A stretch of 64,000 nucleotides of DNA from Iamia sp038233075 (GTDB lineage: Bacteria; Actinomycetota; Acidimicrobiia; Acidimicrobiales; Iamiaceae), in NCBI GenBank assembly GCA_038233075.1, contig JBBSMQ010000013.1:35901-99900 (forward strand). The letters run 5' to 3'. The translations under genes and the position numbers were made by a program. Below are positions 41,286 through 49,866 of the stretch, piece by piece. The notes beneath the pieces are model-generated. The model worked only from the letters and a program-made list of their open reading frames with translations, was not told the DNA's origin and did not search any database. The number at the start of each line of letters is the position of its first letter. Within the stretch, counting starts at the first letter, position 1.

Positions 41286-41519
41286 GTGGGCGCGGACCCT
41301 GTCCGGTCGCCGTTTGGCTTGGTCGGGTCGCTCTACTGGTTCATCACGCCCAGGGCCGGTGGCACTGAGCCATCGGCCCCCGTCCTAGCGCTCGAGCTGG
41401 TCTCTGGGCTGGCCTGGAGGGACGCGGGCGATGGCCGCCACGACCTGATGGAGCTCTACCGTTTCGCGGACTCGCGTCTCGACCAGACCGTCGACTTCCT
41501 ACTCGAAGGCCACCTCTGA
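41286..41519 (+). CDS. Hypothetical protein or fragment
   Basis: This is an open frame of 77 codons from a GTG, with PFGLVGSLYWFITP and DLMELYRFADSRLDQTVDFL. The same frame remains protein-like for about 25 codons upstream (RRHLFEEFADAADHL), but no start codon is found there. An ATG at 41192 after TAGGTT is in a different frame and stops after six codons. I suspect a 5' frameshift or truncation. I do not recognise the family. The stretch 41162-41285 holds nothing else clear. Confidence 0.3.
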   Translation: MGADPVRSPFGLVGSLYWFITPRAGGTEPSAPVLALELVSGLAWRDAGDGRHDLMELYRFADSRLDQTVDFLLEGHL

Positions 41520-41605
41520 TCCGACCGGGGGTGTGGGCCGCTTCAGCTCCTCTGCATCGCGTGATGGTCGTACGCCGCAGGCGAGGCACAGTGGGAGGGT
41601 CGACT

Positions 41606-42484
41606 ATGACCCGGGAGTACAAGCCCAGGCGTCTGCGATGCACGCCGCATCGGTAGACGAACATCTACCTCGCGAGGCGGCGATGGGGGTGGAGGCGGTG
41701 ACGCTGTCGGTGGGGCTCGTTGACTTCCTGAAGGCAGCTCCACTCGTGGAGGAGGCGAACACACTGGCCGCATGGCTGTGCTTCCGGCGGTCGGCCGAGC
41801 AATTGCGGGTTTCGCACTTCCTTGCGTACCCTGGGGCACTACAGCGAGGTCCCGCTGCTCGTGCGTGGCGTCTATGAGTCAGCGGGGCTCGCCCGCAAGC
41901 TCGCCCATGAGCCAGACGCGGCCGAGAAGTGGGTCCAGAAGGGGACTTGGCACCCCGACCGAGAGGTCAGGCGGTGGGTCGAACAGCATGGCGGCCCCGC
42001 TGATGTGTCGCGCGAGTTCTACGGGCACGCCTCGGACGCGGCCCACACGACCTTCCTTTCGGTCGCGGCGTTCTTCGACGAGATCGAGAACTGCGACCTG
42101 CCCATCTGCATCGACCGCTTTGATGAGCGCTTCGCCTGTCAATCAATGCTCGGCGTCGTTGGCGCCGGCCTGTTCATCGCCCACTGTGTTCGTAACGCGC
42201 TCGCCGATGAGGCGGTCCTCCCGGTGGACCTCGGGCAGCGAATCGTCGCACTTCACGAGGAGGCACTAGGTGAGGATGTGGAGCACTTGCATCGGGACTG
42301 GGACGACGTGGCCCGCCGGCAGGACGAGCTCAGACAGCGTGTGAACTCGGCCGAGGGGCTCGACGATCGACTGGCGGCCGACCCCCACAGCCTGCACAAC
42401 CTGCTGCGGCCGGGAACCTCAGGGGACGAGCCTGACGGTCTGAGAAAAAGGACCTTCGGCCTGCGAAGGACAGAGGACAAGTGA
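41606..42484 (+). pseudogene. Hypothetical helical protein with two frame changes
   Basis: A strong ribosome site (GGGAGGG) precedes the ATG at 41606 (MTREYK...), but that frame stops after 16 codons. A second frame carries VEAVTLSVGLVDFLKAAPLV and LAAWLCFRRSAEQLRVSHFL. Near 41815 coding passes back to the first frame (RTLGHYSEVPLLVRGVYES, then DAAHTTFLSVAAFFDE) up to 42484. Without frame changes it would be about 290 residues, mostly helical. I see a faint likeness to DUF5677-type proteins but do not assign it. Base composition is less GC-rich than its neighbours. Confidence 0.5.
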
Positions 42485-42720
42485 TGGGTTGGGCCAGAAA
42501 GCTCCCGGAGATGTGAGTGCCCGGTGTTGGCAGGCTGGGGTTCTGTCGTGACCCGTGGAGTAGCGAAGAACGCCTCATCACCTCGGCCCACCAAAGAGAG
42601 GCCGGCATGACTCCAGCTGCCGATCCAGAGGGTCACGCTAGGGTCACGTCGCCCGAATCGGACCGGATTCGCCGAAGGCCCAGACCGCTCGGGAACCGGG
42701 GCTGACCTGGGTTTCGTGCG

Positions 42721-42794
42721 TGGAGCGGGTGACGGGAATCGAACCCGCGTTCTCAGCTTGGGAAGCTGATGTTCTGCCTCTGAACTACACCCGC
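42721..42794 (-). tRNA. tRNA-Gly (CCC)
   Basis: The minus strand gives acceptor GCGGGTG with CACCCGC, anticodon arm TCAGC-TTCCCAA-GCTGA (anticodon CCC) and T-arm GGTTCGATTCC. CCA is encoded (42723-42721), unlike the tRNA-Glu at 49. It borders the decayed accessory zone. The 236 bases between 42484 and it hold nothing I can identify. Confidence 0.95.
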
Positions 42795-42943
42795 GAGGTG
42801 GGCGTGCGGGGGAGGACCGGCGTCCTCCCAACGGCACCGCCAACGGCGCGAGCGCCGATCATAGCGGCGCCCCAGGGGGCGTTGCCGCCCCAACGGGGGC
42901 GGTCGGGGTGGGCCCACCCGGGGACGTCGACCGGGGACCGCCC

Positions 42944-42949
42944 TACGGT
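42944..42949 (+). promoter_or_regulatory. -10 hexamer of the phosphatase pseudogene
   Basis: TACGGT, 6 bases before the GTG at 42956. Confidence 0.4.
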
Positions 42950-42955
42950 GCGTCC

Positions 42956-43430
42956 GTGGTCGATGACCGGTGGTTGGAGTGGGACGGGTGCGCGAACGTC
43001 CGCGACCTGGGCGGGCTGGTCGCGGATCAAAGACGCCGGATCCGGTGGGGCGCGCTGGTGCGCAGCGACAGCTGCCACCGGCTCACCGACACCGGCTGGG
43101 CCGCGGCCTGGGACCACGGCATCCGCACCGTCGTCGACCTGCGCCATGCGGGGGAGGTCGCCAAGGGTGCGCCGGTGGGCACCCGACCCGATGGCATCAC
43201 CATCGTCCTCTCGCCACTTGAGGACGAGGCCGATGTCGCCTTCGTGGAGCGGTGGGGTGAGCGCCTGGGCACGCCCGACTACTACCCCATGCGCTCGACC
43301 GCTTCTCGGACCGGGTGGCCGCTGCGGTCACGGCCATCGCACGGGCTCCGGCCGGAGGCGTCGGCCGGCGTGAGCACCGCCGACGTCGATCGACTGCGAG
43401 CCCGGCTCCTCGCCCCTGACCGTCGAGAGA
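42956..43430 (+). pseudogene. Tyrosine-protein phosphatase, broken
   Basis: The first 110 residues match bacterial Y_phosphatase3 proteins: WDGCANVRDLGGL, GALVRSDSCHRLTDTGWAAA, RTVVDLRHAGEV and GTPDYYPM. The frame then shifts near 43290. The alternative frame gives LDRFSDRVAAAVTAIARAPA then GGV, after which the catalytic HCxxGxDRT loop is missing. A likely C-terminal remnant (STADVDRLRARLLAP) follows. It lacks the nucleophile Cys and cannot be active. It is a decayed gene. Confidence 0.75.
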
Positions 43431-43480
43431 CCCGAACTGGTCGTGGGTTCGTTGGTCAGCACCACCAGGGGGCGGACCAC

Positions 43481-43598
43481 GTCGCCGGCACAGGCGACCG
43501 CCGGACGCCGGACGACCACCGTCGCAGGACGCGGATCACGTCGCCGGCCCTGAGCGACCGCCATCAGATCGGGGACCGCTTCGCCGGCACCAGGCGAC
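43481..43598. repeat. Three imperfect hairpin repeats
   Basis: Related hairpins of the type GTCGCCGGCAC-AGGCGAC occur at 43481-43498, 43540-43558 and 43580-43598, each followed by CGCC. The stretch 43431-43731 between the broken phosphatase and dedA holds these repeats and no gene I can support. Confidence 0.5.
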
Positions 43599-43719
43599 CG
43601 CCGGAGGACAGCCGACCATCGCCCCCTGACGACCCCACCAGAGGGCCGACCTGGTCCCGTACGCCAGGTGATGGGTGTCGCCGCGAGAGGTCGGCTGCCA
43701 TCGGGAGGTTCCCGCCCCC

Positions 43720-43725
43720 TAGCGT
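43720..43725 (+). promoter_or_regulatory. -10 hexamer of dedA
   Basis: TAGCGT, 6 bases before the GTG at 43732. Confidence 0.55.
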
Positions 43726-43731
43726 GTGGCC

Positions 43732-44493
43732 GTGCTCGCAAGGATCCTCGCCCTCGGCCCCTCATTCATGCAGCCCGAGTTCTGGCTGCGCAAGGCGGGA
43801 AGCAGCGTCTTCTTCGTCGTCGTGGCCATCATCTTCGCCGAATCCGGCCTCTTCTTCGGCTTCTTCCTCCCCGGCGACTCGCTGCTCTTCCTGGTCGGTT
43901 TCCTGACCTCCGACGGTGCCGCCGAGTTCGCCCGGGACACCCCCGGGCTCATCGACGCAGTCGACGCCCTGCCGCCCCTGCCGGTGTTGCTGGTGGCGTT
44001 CTTCGTGGCCGCGGTGGCCGGGGACCAGGTGGGCTACGTCTTCGGCCGCAAGGTCGGTCCGGCCCTGTTCTCCCGGCCCGACTCCCGGCTGTTCAAGCAG
44101 GCCCACGTGACCAAGGCCCACGCCTTCCTCGAGAAGCACGGCCCCAAGACCATCTTCCTGGCCCGCTTCGTCCCCATCGTGCGCACCTTCGCCCCGATCC
44201 TCGCCGGGGTGGGCAAGATGCAGTACCGCACCTTCATCACCTACAACCTCGTCGGCGGCTTTGTGTGGGCCGTGGGTGTCACCTCCCTGGGCCACTTCCT
44301 CGGCAACGTCAGCTTCGTCCGCGAGAACATCGAGTACACGATCATCGGGGTGGTCTTCCTGTCGCTGATCCCGGTGTTCGTCGAGGTCTACCGGTCTCGG
44401 CGTCACCGCGACGGGCTGGTCGACGACCTGATCGAGGAGCCCACCCCCGCCGAGGTGGCAGCGGCCGATGCGGCCGAGGTCCACGAGCCCTGA
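43732..44493 (+). CDS. DedA family membrane protein
   Basis: This 253-residue VTT/SNARE-associated-family protein has FFGFFLPGDSLLFLVGFL, then GDQVGYVFGRKVGPALF and FLARFVPIVRTFAPILAGVG, the last with the conserved Arg/Pro of DedA proteins, and YNLVGGFVWAVGVTSLGHFLG. DedA proteins act in polyprenyl-phosphate or phospholipid translocation and membrane homeostasis. The start is GTG, six bases after TAGCGT; an in-frame GTG two codons earlier lies between them. Confidence 0.92.
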   Translation: MLARILALGPSFMQPEFWLRKAGSSVFFVVVAIIFAESGLFFGFFLPGDSLLFLVGFLTSDGAAEFARDTPGLIDAVDALPPLPVLLVAFFVAAVAGDQVGYVFGRKVGPALFSRPDSRLFKQAHVTKAHAFLEKHGPKTIFLARFVPIVRTFAPILAGVGKMQYRTFITYNLVGGFVWAVGVTSLGHFLGNVSFVRENIEYTIIGVVFLSLIPVFVEVYRSRRHRDGLVDDLIEEPTPAEVAAADAAEVHEP

Positions 44494-44586
44494 TCGGAGC
44501 GCGTCGGCGGAAGCCGCCGTCGGGGTGGAGGTGCTCGTGGTGCGGGCCGCCCGCGATCGACACCGCCGGGGCCATCGGCCCGAGGC

Positions 44587-45153
44587 TCAGGCCCCGAAGT
44601 TCTCCCAGTAGCGGCTCGGTGTAGGCCCTCGCTGACCCTGGTACTTGGAGCCGACCTGGGCCGAGCCGTAGGGGTTATCGGCCTCAGTGCTCATCTGCAG
44701 GAACGAGATCTGGCCGATCTTCATCCCCGGGTAGAGGGTGATGGGCAGGGTGGCGATGTTCGAGAGCTCCAGGGTCAGGTAGCCGTCCCAGCCCGCGTCG
44801 ACGAACCCGGCGGTGGAGTGGATCAACAGCCCCAGGCGCCCGAGGCTCGACTTGCCCTCCAGCCGGGCGACCATGTCATGCGAGAGCCGCACCCGCTCGG
44901 CGGTGGCACCGAGCACGAACTCGTTGGGGTGGAGGATGAACACCCCGTCGGCGGGGATCTCGACCAGCTCGGTGAGGTCGGAGAGGTCCCGCTTCACGTC
45001 GATGAGGGGCATGGTGTGGTTGCGGAACACCCGGAAGAACCGGTCGATGGTGAGGTCAACCGACGAGGGCTGGATGAAGCTCTCGTCGAGCGGGTCGATC
45101 TCGATGCGGCCGGCGGCCAGCGCCTCGCGGATGGAGCGGTCGGACAGGATCAT
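44587..45153 (-). CDS. dcd: dCTP deaminase
   Basis: Dcd converts dCTP to dUTP, or directly to dUMP in bifunctional forms, for thymidylate synthesis. The 188-residue protein has MILSDRSIREALAAG, SSVDLTIDRFFRVF, VRLSHDMVARLEGKSSLGRLG and STAGFVDAGWDGYLTLELSN, with the catalytic Glu in the last, then SKYQGQRGPTPSRYWENF. It starts 9 bases after TAGCGT and is convergent with dedA. The tail resembles actinobacterial enzymes, but whether it is bifunctional cannot be told here. Confidence 0.96.
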   Translation of the reverse strand: MILSDRSIREALAAGRIEIDPLDESFIQPSSVDLTIDRFFRVFRNHTMPLIDVKRDLSDLTELVEIPADGVFILHPNEFVLGATAERVRLSHDMVARLEGKSSLGRLGLLIHSTAGFVDAGWDGYLTLELSNIATLPITLYPGMKIGQISFLQMSTEADNPYGSAQVGSKYQGQRGPTPSRYWENFGA

Positions 45154-45162
45154 CGGGCGAGG

Positions 45163-45168
45163 ACGCTA
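45163..45168 (-). promoter_or_regulatory. -10 hexamer of dcd
   Basis: TAGCGT on the minus strand, 9 bases before the ATG. Confidence 0.5.
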
Positions 45169-45354
45169 GTGCCGAGCCCCACCCGTCCGTGACGACGCCG
45201 ACGCCCCGCCCGGGACCCCACGGCCGGCGCCACCCCATCGGCTCAGCTCGGGGTCGGGTCGCCCCAGCTCCTCCCTCGCTGCGCCCGGCGGCGCCACCGA
45301 GCGAGCCTTCCCGCCGGCCCCATCCCGGCGCCCGCAACGGCCCCGCGGGAGCGC

Positions 45355-46338
45355 TCAGCCCGGGTCGGGCGGCTCGACGCTCACCGCAGCGGCATCGTCG
45401 CGGTCGGGCTCGGTCAGCCAGGTGATCTGCTCGCCGCGTCGGATCGACGGGCGCCGACCGTCACGCAGGTCGATCACCGTGTCGGTGATGAGGTCCTCGT
45501 CGCCCCGGCCGGTCGTCCCTGCGGTGCGGGTCGGCCGGTCACCGGGCCAGGCGTAGGTGCCGACCAACAGGAACAGCAGGCACAGGCTGAGTGCCCCTCG
45601 GCCGGCGCCGGTGATGTCGCCCCGCGTCGCGGCGATGGTGATGACGTTGAGCAGACAGTGGGCGATCGTCATCGGGATGAGGGCCCGCGATCGAGCCACC
45701 ACCAGGGCGCTGATGACGGCGAAGGCGCCGTACGTCGCGAGGATCGCGGCACTGTCCGTCTGGGCCTGGTGGCCCGGCAGCAGCACCCACCAGGTGCCGC
45801 CAACCACGTAGCCGATGATGCGAGCCGGGCCTGCGGGCAGACGCAGGACCATGAGGGCGCTGGCCACGACGAGGGGCACGGCGAAGCGGAACACGACCTC
45901 CTCGTTGGCCGCCGCGACCAGCAGGGCGGCGATGTCGATGCCGTCGCCGGTGCGGGCGAAGAGGGTGAGGCCAAGCAGGAACCCGGCGACCATGGCGATC
46001 CAGAACGGCAGAACCCGGCCTCGATCACCGAGCGGGCCCGACGCCGAGGCGCCGAGCGCGGCGAGGAGGATCAGCGACGGCACCAGCGAGACCGACAGCG
46101 AGAAGGACCCGATCTCGATCGTGGCCCCGGCGAGGGCCGCAGCCATCTCCACCGCCATGGTCGCCGCAGCCAGGGCCAGGATCACCGCACGGCCCTTGGA
46201 GCTGCGGATGAGCGCGGCCGGATCGAGCGACGTCCCCTGCGCCGCGGTGGCGCCTCGTCGCCGGTGGTCCCGGCCGCGTCGGTCGAGACGGTGAGGGCCG
46301 TGGCCCTCGGCTCGGCCGCGGGTGCCCTGCGGCCTCAC
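45355..46338 (-). CDS. CPBP-family intramembrane metalloprotease-like protein
   Basis: This 327-residue frame has about eight membrane helices and the CAAX protease/bacteriocin-processing motifs NEEVVFRFAVPLV (EExxxR) and IAHCLLNVITI, with a further His in LLPGHQAQ. The first 50 residues are Arg-rich and the last 80 are soluble and Asp-rich. The GTG start overlaps the DUF1385 stop (GTGA), so it is translationally coupled. Its substrate is unknown. Confidence 0.75.
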   Translation of the reverse strand: MRPQGTRGRAEGHGPHRLDRRGRDHRRRGATAAQGTSLDPAALIRSSKGRAVILALAAATMAVEMAAALAGATIEIGSFSLSVSLVPSLILLAALGASASGPLGDRGRVLPFWIAMVAGFLLGLTLFARTGDGIDIAALLVAAANEEVVFRFAVPLVVASALMVLRLPAGPARIIGYVVGGTWWVLLPGHQAQTDSAAILATYGAFAVISALVVARSRALIPMTIAHCLLNVITIAATRGDITGAGRGALSLCLLFLLVGTYAWPGDRPTRTAGTTGRGDEDLITDTVIDLRDGRRPSIRRGEQITWLTEPDRDDAAAVSVEPPDPG

Positions 46339-47318
46339 GCCGGCACCCCGGCGCCGACGCCCTCGACCTCATCGGCCGCGTCGGCGTCATCGGCCTCGCT
46401 GCGGGGGCTGTCGATCGCGACCTCGGCGGAGAGGGTGGCGCGCAGAGCCGCCACCGCCACCTCGATCTGGTCGTCGTCGGGCGGCCGGGTGGTGAGGGTC
46501 TGGAGCCACCCGCCGGGCGCCATGAGCACACGACCCACCACGGTGTGGCGGTGGGTGTCGGCGAAGCGGATGACCTCGAAGGCCAGGCCGGCGACCAGGG
46601 GCAGGCCCAGCACCCGGCTGGCGAGGAGGGCCGGCCAGCTCACGTCGCCGATGGCCAGGTGCACGCCGAGCGACACCAGCACCACGATCAGGAGGAAGGC
46701 GGTGCCGCAGCGGGGGTGGCGCCGGTCAAAGCGGCGGATCGCGGCCAGCTCCAGGGCGACGCCGTGCTCGAAGGCGTGGATCGTCATGTGCTCGGCGCCG
46801 TGGTAGGAGAACGTGCGCCGCACCTCGGTGTTGAGCGTCAGCAGCGCCATGTAGCCGACCAGCACCCCGAGCTTGAGTGCCGTCTCCACCGCGTTGAACA
46901 GCCACCGGCCCTCGATGCCGAGCAGGTGGGGGACGGCGGCGGGGAGCACCAGCAGGAAGGTGACGGCGAGGGTCGCGGCCAACAGCGTGGTGGCGGCCAT
47001 CCCGGCGCGGGAGTAGCCCTGGCCGTCGGCGGTGCCGCGCTCCTTGGCCCCCCACAGCATGGCCCGGGTGCCGAGGCTGACCGACTCCCACAGGGCCACC
47101 GGGCCCCGCGCCAGGGGGATGCGACGGATGCCTTCACCGTCGTGGGGCAGGGTGGCCACGGTGGTGGCGATGCTGCCGTCGGTGCGGCGCACGGCGGCGC
47201 CCCAGGCTCCGGCCCGGCGCATCATGACGCCCTCGACCAGGGCCTGACCGCCGATCGGACCTGCGTCCTCGCGCAGGGCCGGGGCGGTCTTCTCAGTGGG
47301 TGGCGCCGTCTTGGTCAC
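46335..47318 (-). CDS. DUF1385 membrane protein
   Basis: This 327-residue protein has the DUF1385 signature GGQALVEGVMMRRAGAWGAAVR, split here as GGQALVEGVMMR, followed by RRIPLARGPVALWES. A long four-helix region follows, with FSYHGAEHMTIHAFEHG, RRHPRCGTAFLLIVVLVS and RVLGLPLVAGLAFEVIRF. The conserved His/Glu cluster suggests metal binding, but the function is unknown. It starts at GTG with GAAGGA upstream. In many bacteria the gene sits near rpmE/prfA; that context is absent here. Confidence 0.9.
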   Translation of the reverse strand: MTKTAPPTEKTAPALREDAGPIGGQALVEGVMMRRAGAWGAAVRRTDGSIATTVATLPHDGEGIRRIPLARGPVALWESVSLGTRAMLWGAKERGTADGQGYSRAGMAATTLLAATLAVTFLLVLPAAVPHLLGIEGRWLFNAVETALKLGVLVGYMALLTLNTEVRRTFSYHGAEHMTIHAFEHGVALELAAIRRFDRRHPRCGTAFLLIVVLVSLGVHLAIGDVSWPALLASRVLGLPLVAGLAFEVIRFADTHRHTVVGRVLMAPGGWLQTLTTRPPDDDQIEVAVAALRATLSAEVAIDSPRSEADDADAADEVEGVGAGVPA

Positions 47319-47448
47319 GCGTGTCCTTCCCCGGTGGCCGCCAAGCCGCCACCCTTCGTGATCGAGATCACCGCACCCTCGGGTCGGCGACCTTCGCGTC
47401 TAGGTCGTTCGGACCATCCTTGCACACCGAGCGTGCTCGGCGGAGGTC

Positions 47449-47454
47449 ATCATA
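47449..47454 (-). promoter_or_regulatory. Candidate -10 of the DUF1385-CPBP operon
   Basis: TATGAT on the minus strand within an unusually AT-rich stretch for this window (47440-47490). A CACG-AAG-CGTG inverted repeat lies 14 bases upstream. Confidence 0.4.
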
Positions 47455-47508
47455 CCCTATTTCACCACGAAGCGTGACAATCAAGATGTCTCGGTGCGCC
47501 TGGCTACC

Positions 47509-47538
47509 CACACAGGAGCCCACTCCGAGTGGTGTGTG
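47509..47538 (-). terminator. Hairpin after the Fe-S reductase gene
   Basis: Outer arms CACACA/TGTGTG and inner arms CCACT/AGTGG fold around a CCG loop, with a five-base bulge on one side. It lies 5 bases past the stop of the upstream gene. No T-tract. Confidence 0.4.
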
Positions 47539-47543
47539 CGGGA

Positions 47544-49826
47544 TCAGGAGCCGGAGACGGGGGCGCCGTCGGGGGCGCCGTGGACGGCGGCGCTGTCCGC
47601 CGCCTCGCCCTGCTCCAGGGCCTCGACCAGGTGCATGGCGATGTCAGCCACCTTCACCTCGTCTTCGTCCTTGCCCGCGCCCTTCACCCCGTCGTCGATC
47701 ATGATGTAGCAGAAGGGGCAGGCGGTGGCGATGCGGTTGGCGCCGGTCTCGATCAGCTCCTCGGAGCGGGCGTCGTTGACCTTGGTGCCGATGGTCTCCT
47801 CCATCCACATGCGGGCCCCGCCGGCGCCGCAGCACATGCCCTTGGTGCCGTTGCGAGGCGCCTCGACCACCTCCACCCCGCCCAGCCGGCCGATGATCTC
47901 TCGAGGGGCCAGGTAGATGTCGTTGTGGCGCCCGAGGTAGCAGGAGTCGTGGTACACGATGCGGTCCTCGAGGCGGGACCGGCTGAGGTCGAGCGCGCCG
48001 GTCTCGACCAGCTGCTCCAGGAGCTTGGAGTGGTGCATCACCTCGTAGTGCCCGCCCAGCTGCGGGTACTCGTTCATCAACGTGTTGAAGCAGTGCGGGC
48101 ACTGGGTGATGATCTTCTTGACGCCCATGCCGTTCAGGGCCTCGATGTTCTGCATGGCCAGCATCTGGAAGATGTACTCGTTGCCCGAACGGCGGGCGGG
48201 GTCGCCGGTGCAGTTCTCCGCCGGGCCGAGGATGGCGAAGTCGATGCCGGCGCGGGTCAGCAGCTTGGCCATGGCCTGGGTGACCTTCTGGTTCTTGTCG
48301 TCGAAGGACCCGGCGCAGCCGACCCAGTAGAGGTACTCGTGGGTGAAGGGCTCGCTGCCATCGACGATGGGCACGTCGTCGCCGACCTTCTCGGTCCACT
48401 TGGCCCGCTCGGCCTGGCTCATGCCCCAGGGGTTGCCGCTGTTCTCCATCGAGCGGTAGGCGTTGCCCAGCTCGGTGGGGAAGTTCGACTCCATGAGCGA
48501 CAGGTAGCGCCGCATGTCGAGGATCTTGTCCAGGATCTCGATGTTGACCGGGCAGACCTCGTCGCACGCCTTGCAGGTCGTGCAGGCCCACACCTCCTCG
48601 GGCGTGATGCGCTCGAACAGCGAGTCGGCGCCGATGGTGATCTCGCCGTCGAGGCTCAGCGGCGGGGACACCTTGGGGTCGCCGGTGGCGGCCATGACCT
48701 CGCCGGTCTTCAGGACGATCTCGCGCGGGTCCAGCGGCTTGCCGGTGGCGTGGGCGGGGCAGACGCTGGTGCAGCGACCGCACATGGTGCAGGCGTCGGT
48801 GTCGAGCAGCTGCTTCCAGGTGAAGTCCTCGACGGTGGCGGCCCCGAAGGACTCCATCTCGGTCTCCATCAGGTTCGGCATGGCCTTCATGGCGCCCTTG
48901 GGCCGCTGCTTGTCGCGCAGGTACATGTTCAGCGGGGAGGTGAAGATGTGGCGGAGCATGGTGACGGGGAGGATGGCGAGGAACAGCACGAAGCTGGCCA
49001 CGTGGGCGATCCACCAGATCTGGTGGCCGCCGGCGAGGGTGCCGCTGCTGTCGATGAGCCCCGACAACGGGTAGGAGAGGAACGACCAGACCTCGTAGTC
49101 GGGCCGGCCCTCGAGGGCGATGCGCCACACCTCGGCCCCGAAGCCGGTGACGGCCAGGGCCAGGAACGTGCCCAGGATCAGCGCGTGCTCGGGCTTGGAC
49201 TTGATGCGGATGCGGTAGGGCCGCTGGACGTACCGCCGCACGATGGCCCACAGCACGCCCACCAGCAGGGCCAGCCCGGCGGCATCGCCCACCGCCGAGA
49301 AGCCCTGGTAGGTGCCGCCGTAGAGGAACCTGGCCCCCTCGGGCAGCTGGTGGTCGATCTCCAGCGTGGTGGTGACGCCCAGCAGGATGAGGAAGCCGAA
49401 GTAGATGAGGGAGTGCATGAGCCCGGCCGCGGGATCGCGCAGCAGGGTCTTCATCGAGGTGCCGGCGCGGAAGTCCTCCATGCGCCGCTTGATGTTCTTC
49501 GGCGTGGTAGCCCGGTCGTCGGGGCCGCCGCGCTGCCAGTTCCGGGTGCGCTGCGAGAAGAGGATGGCCCCGGCCAGGATCGATACCGGGATCACGACGT
49601 AGAACGCCAGCTTCACCGCGCTGGGGATGTTGCCGAACACCTCGCGGTGCACCGGTTCCTCGGAGTGCCACTCGGTGATCAGCGGCACCACGCCGGAGAT
49701 GGCGGTGAAGGCCGCGATGGCGGCCCCGAGCCCGATGACCAGGTGGTGGGGGCGGATCCGCTTGGCTCTCGTGACGGGAACGGCCTCGTCAGTGGCAGTC
49801 ATGGTGGGGTCGAAACTACTCATCAC
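47544..49826 (-). CDS. Membrane Fe-S oxidoreductase (HdrD/GlpC-like, CCG domains)
   Basis: This 760-residue protein has an N-terminal set of about six helices like a heterodisulfide/nitrate reductase gamma subunit. A 4Fe-4S dicluster follows, with CTMCGRCTSVCPAHATGKPL and CTTCKACDEVCPVNIEILDK. Two CCG-type domains come next (YWVGCAGSFD, then CPHCFNTLMNEYP, HDSCYLGRHNDIY and KGMCCGAGGARMWMEE). It resembles the mycobacterial iron-sulfur-binding reductase. It likely passes electrons between a cytosolic donor and membrane quinone; the partner is unknown. A later ATG (MTATDEAV) is also possible. Confidence 0.88.
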   Translation of the reverse strand: MMSSFDPTMTATDEAVPVTRAKRIRPHHLVIGLGAAIAAFTAISGVVPLITEWHSEEPVHREVFGNIPSAVKLAFYVVIPVSILAGAILFSQRTRNWQRGGPDDRATTPKNIKRRMEDFRAGTSMKTLLRDPAAGLMHSLIYFGFLILLGVTTTLEIDHQLPEGARFLYGGTYQGFSAVGDAAGLALLVGVLWAIVRRYVQRPYRIRIKSKPEHALILGTFLALAVTGFGAEVWRIALEGRPDYEVWSFLSYPLSGLIDSSGTLAGGHQIWWIAHVASFVLFLAILPVTMLRHIFTSPLNMYLRDKQRPKGAMKAMPNLMETEMESFGAATVEDFTWKQLLDTDACTMCGRCTSVCPAHATGKPLDPREIVLKTGEVMAATGDPKVSPPLSLDGEITIGADSLFERITPEEVWACTTCKACDEVCPVNIEILDKILDMRRYLSLMESNFPTELGNAYRSMENSGNPWGMSQAERAKWTEKVGDDVPIVDGSEPFTHEYLYWVGCAGSFDDKNQKVTQAMAKLLTRAGIDFAILGPAENCTGDPARRSGNEYIFQMLAMQNIEALNGMGVKKIITQCPHCFNTLMNEYPQLGGHYEVMHHSKLLEQLVETGALDLSRSRLEDRIVYHDSCYLGRHNDIYLAPREIIGRLGGVEVVEAPRNGTKGMCCGAGGARMWMEETIGTKVNDARSEELIETGANRIATACPFCYIMIDDGVKGAGKDEDEVKVADIAMHLVEALEQGEAADSAAVHGAPDGAPVSGS

Positions 49827-49866
49827 CAGCGGTCCCGCCCACTTCTGTCGGGTCCGCTCACCGTGC

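Noticed and set aside
43481..43598. CRISPR-like spaced repeats
   Set aside because: Only three imperfect units with uneven spacing (59 and 40 bases) and no cas genes.
45154..45354. Coding frame in the gap between dcd and the CPBP gene
   Set aside because: Frames there are Arg/Pro-rich with no start context and no recognisable motif; I see nothing supportable in this gap beyond the dcd promoter.
47318..47540. rpmE or a structured RNA beside the DUF1385 gene
   Set aside because: No L31-like frame on either strand; only a promoter-like AT-rich patch and a terminator-like hairpin were found.
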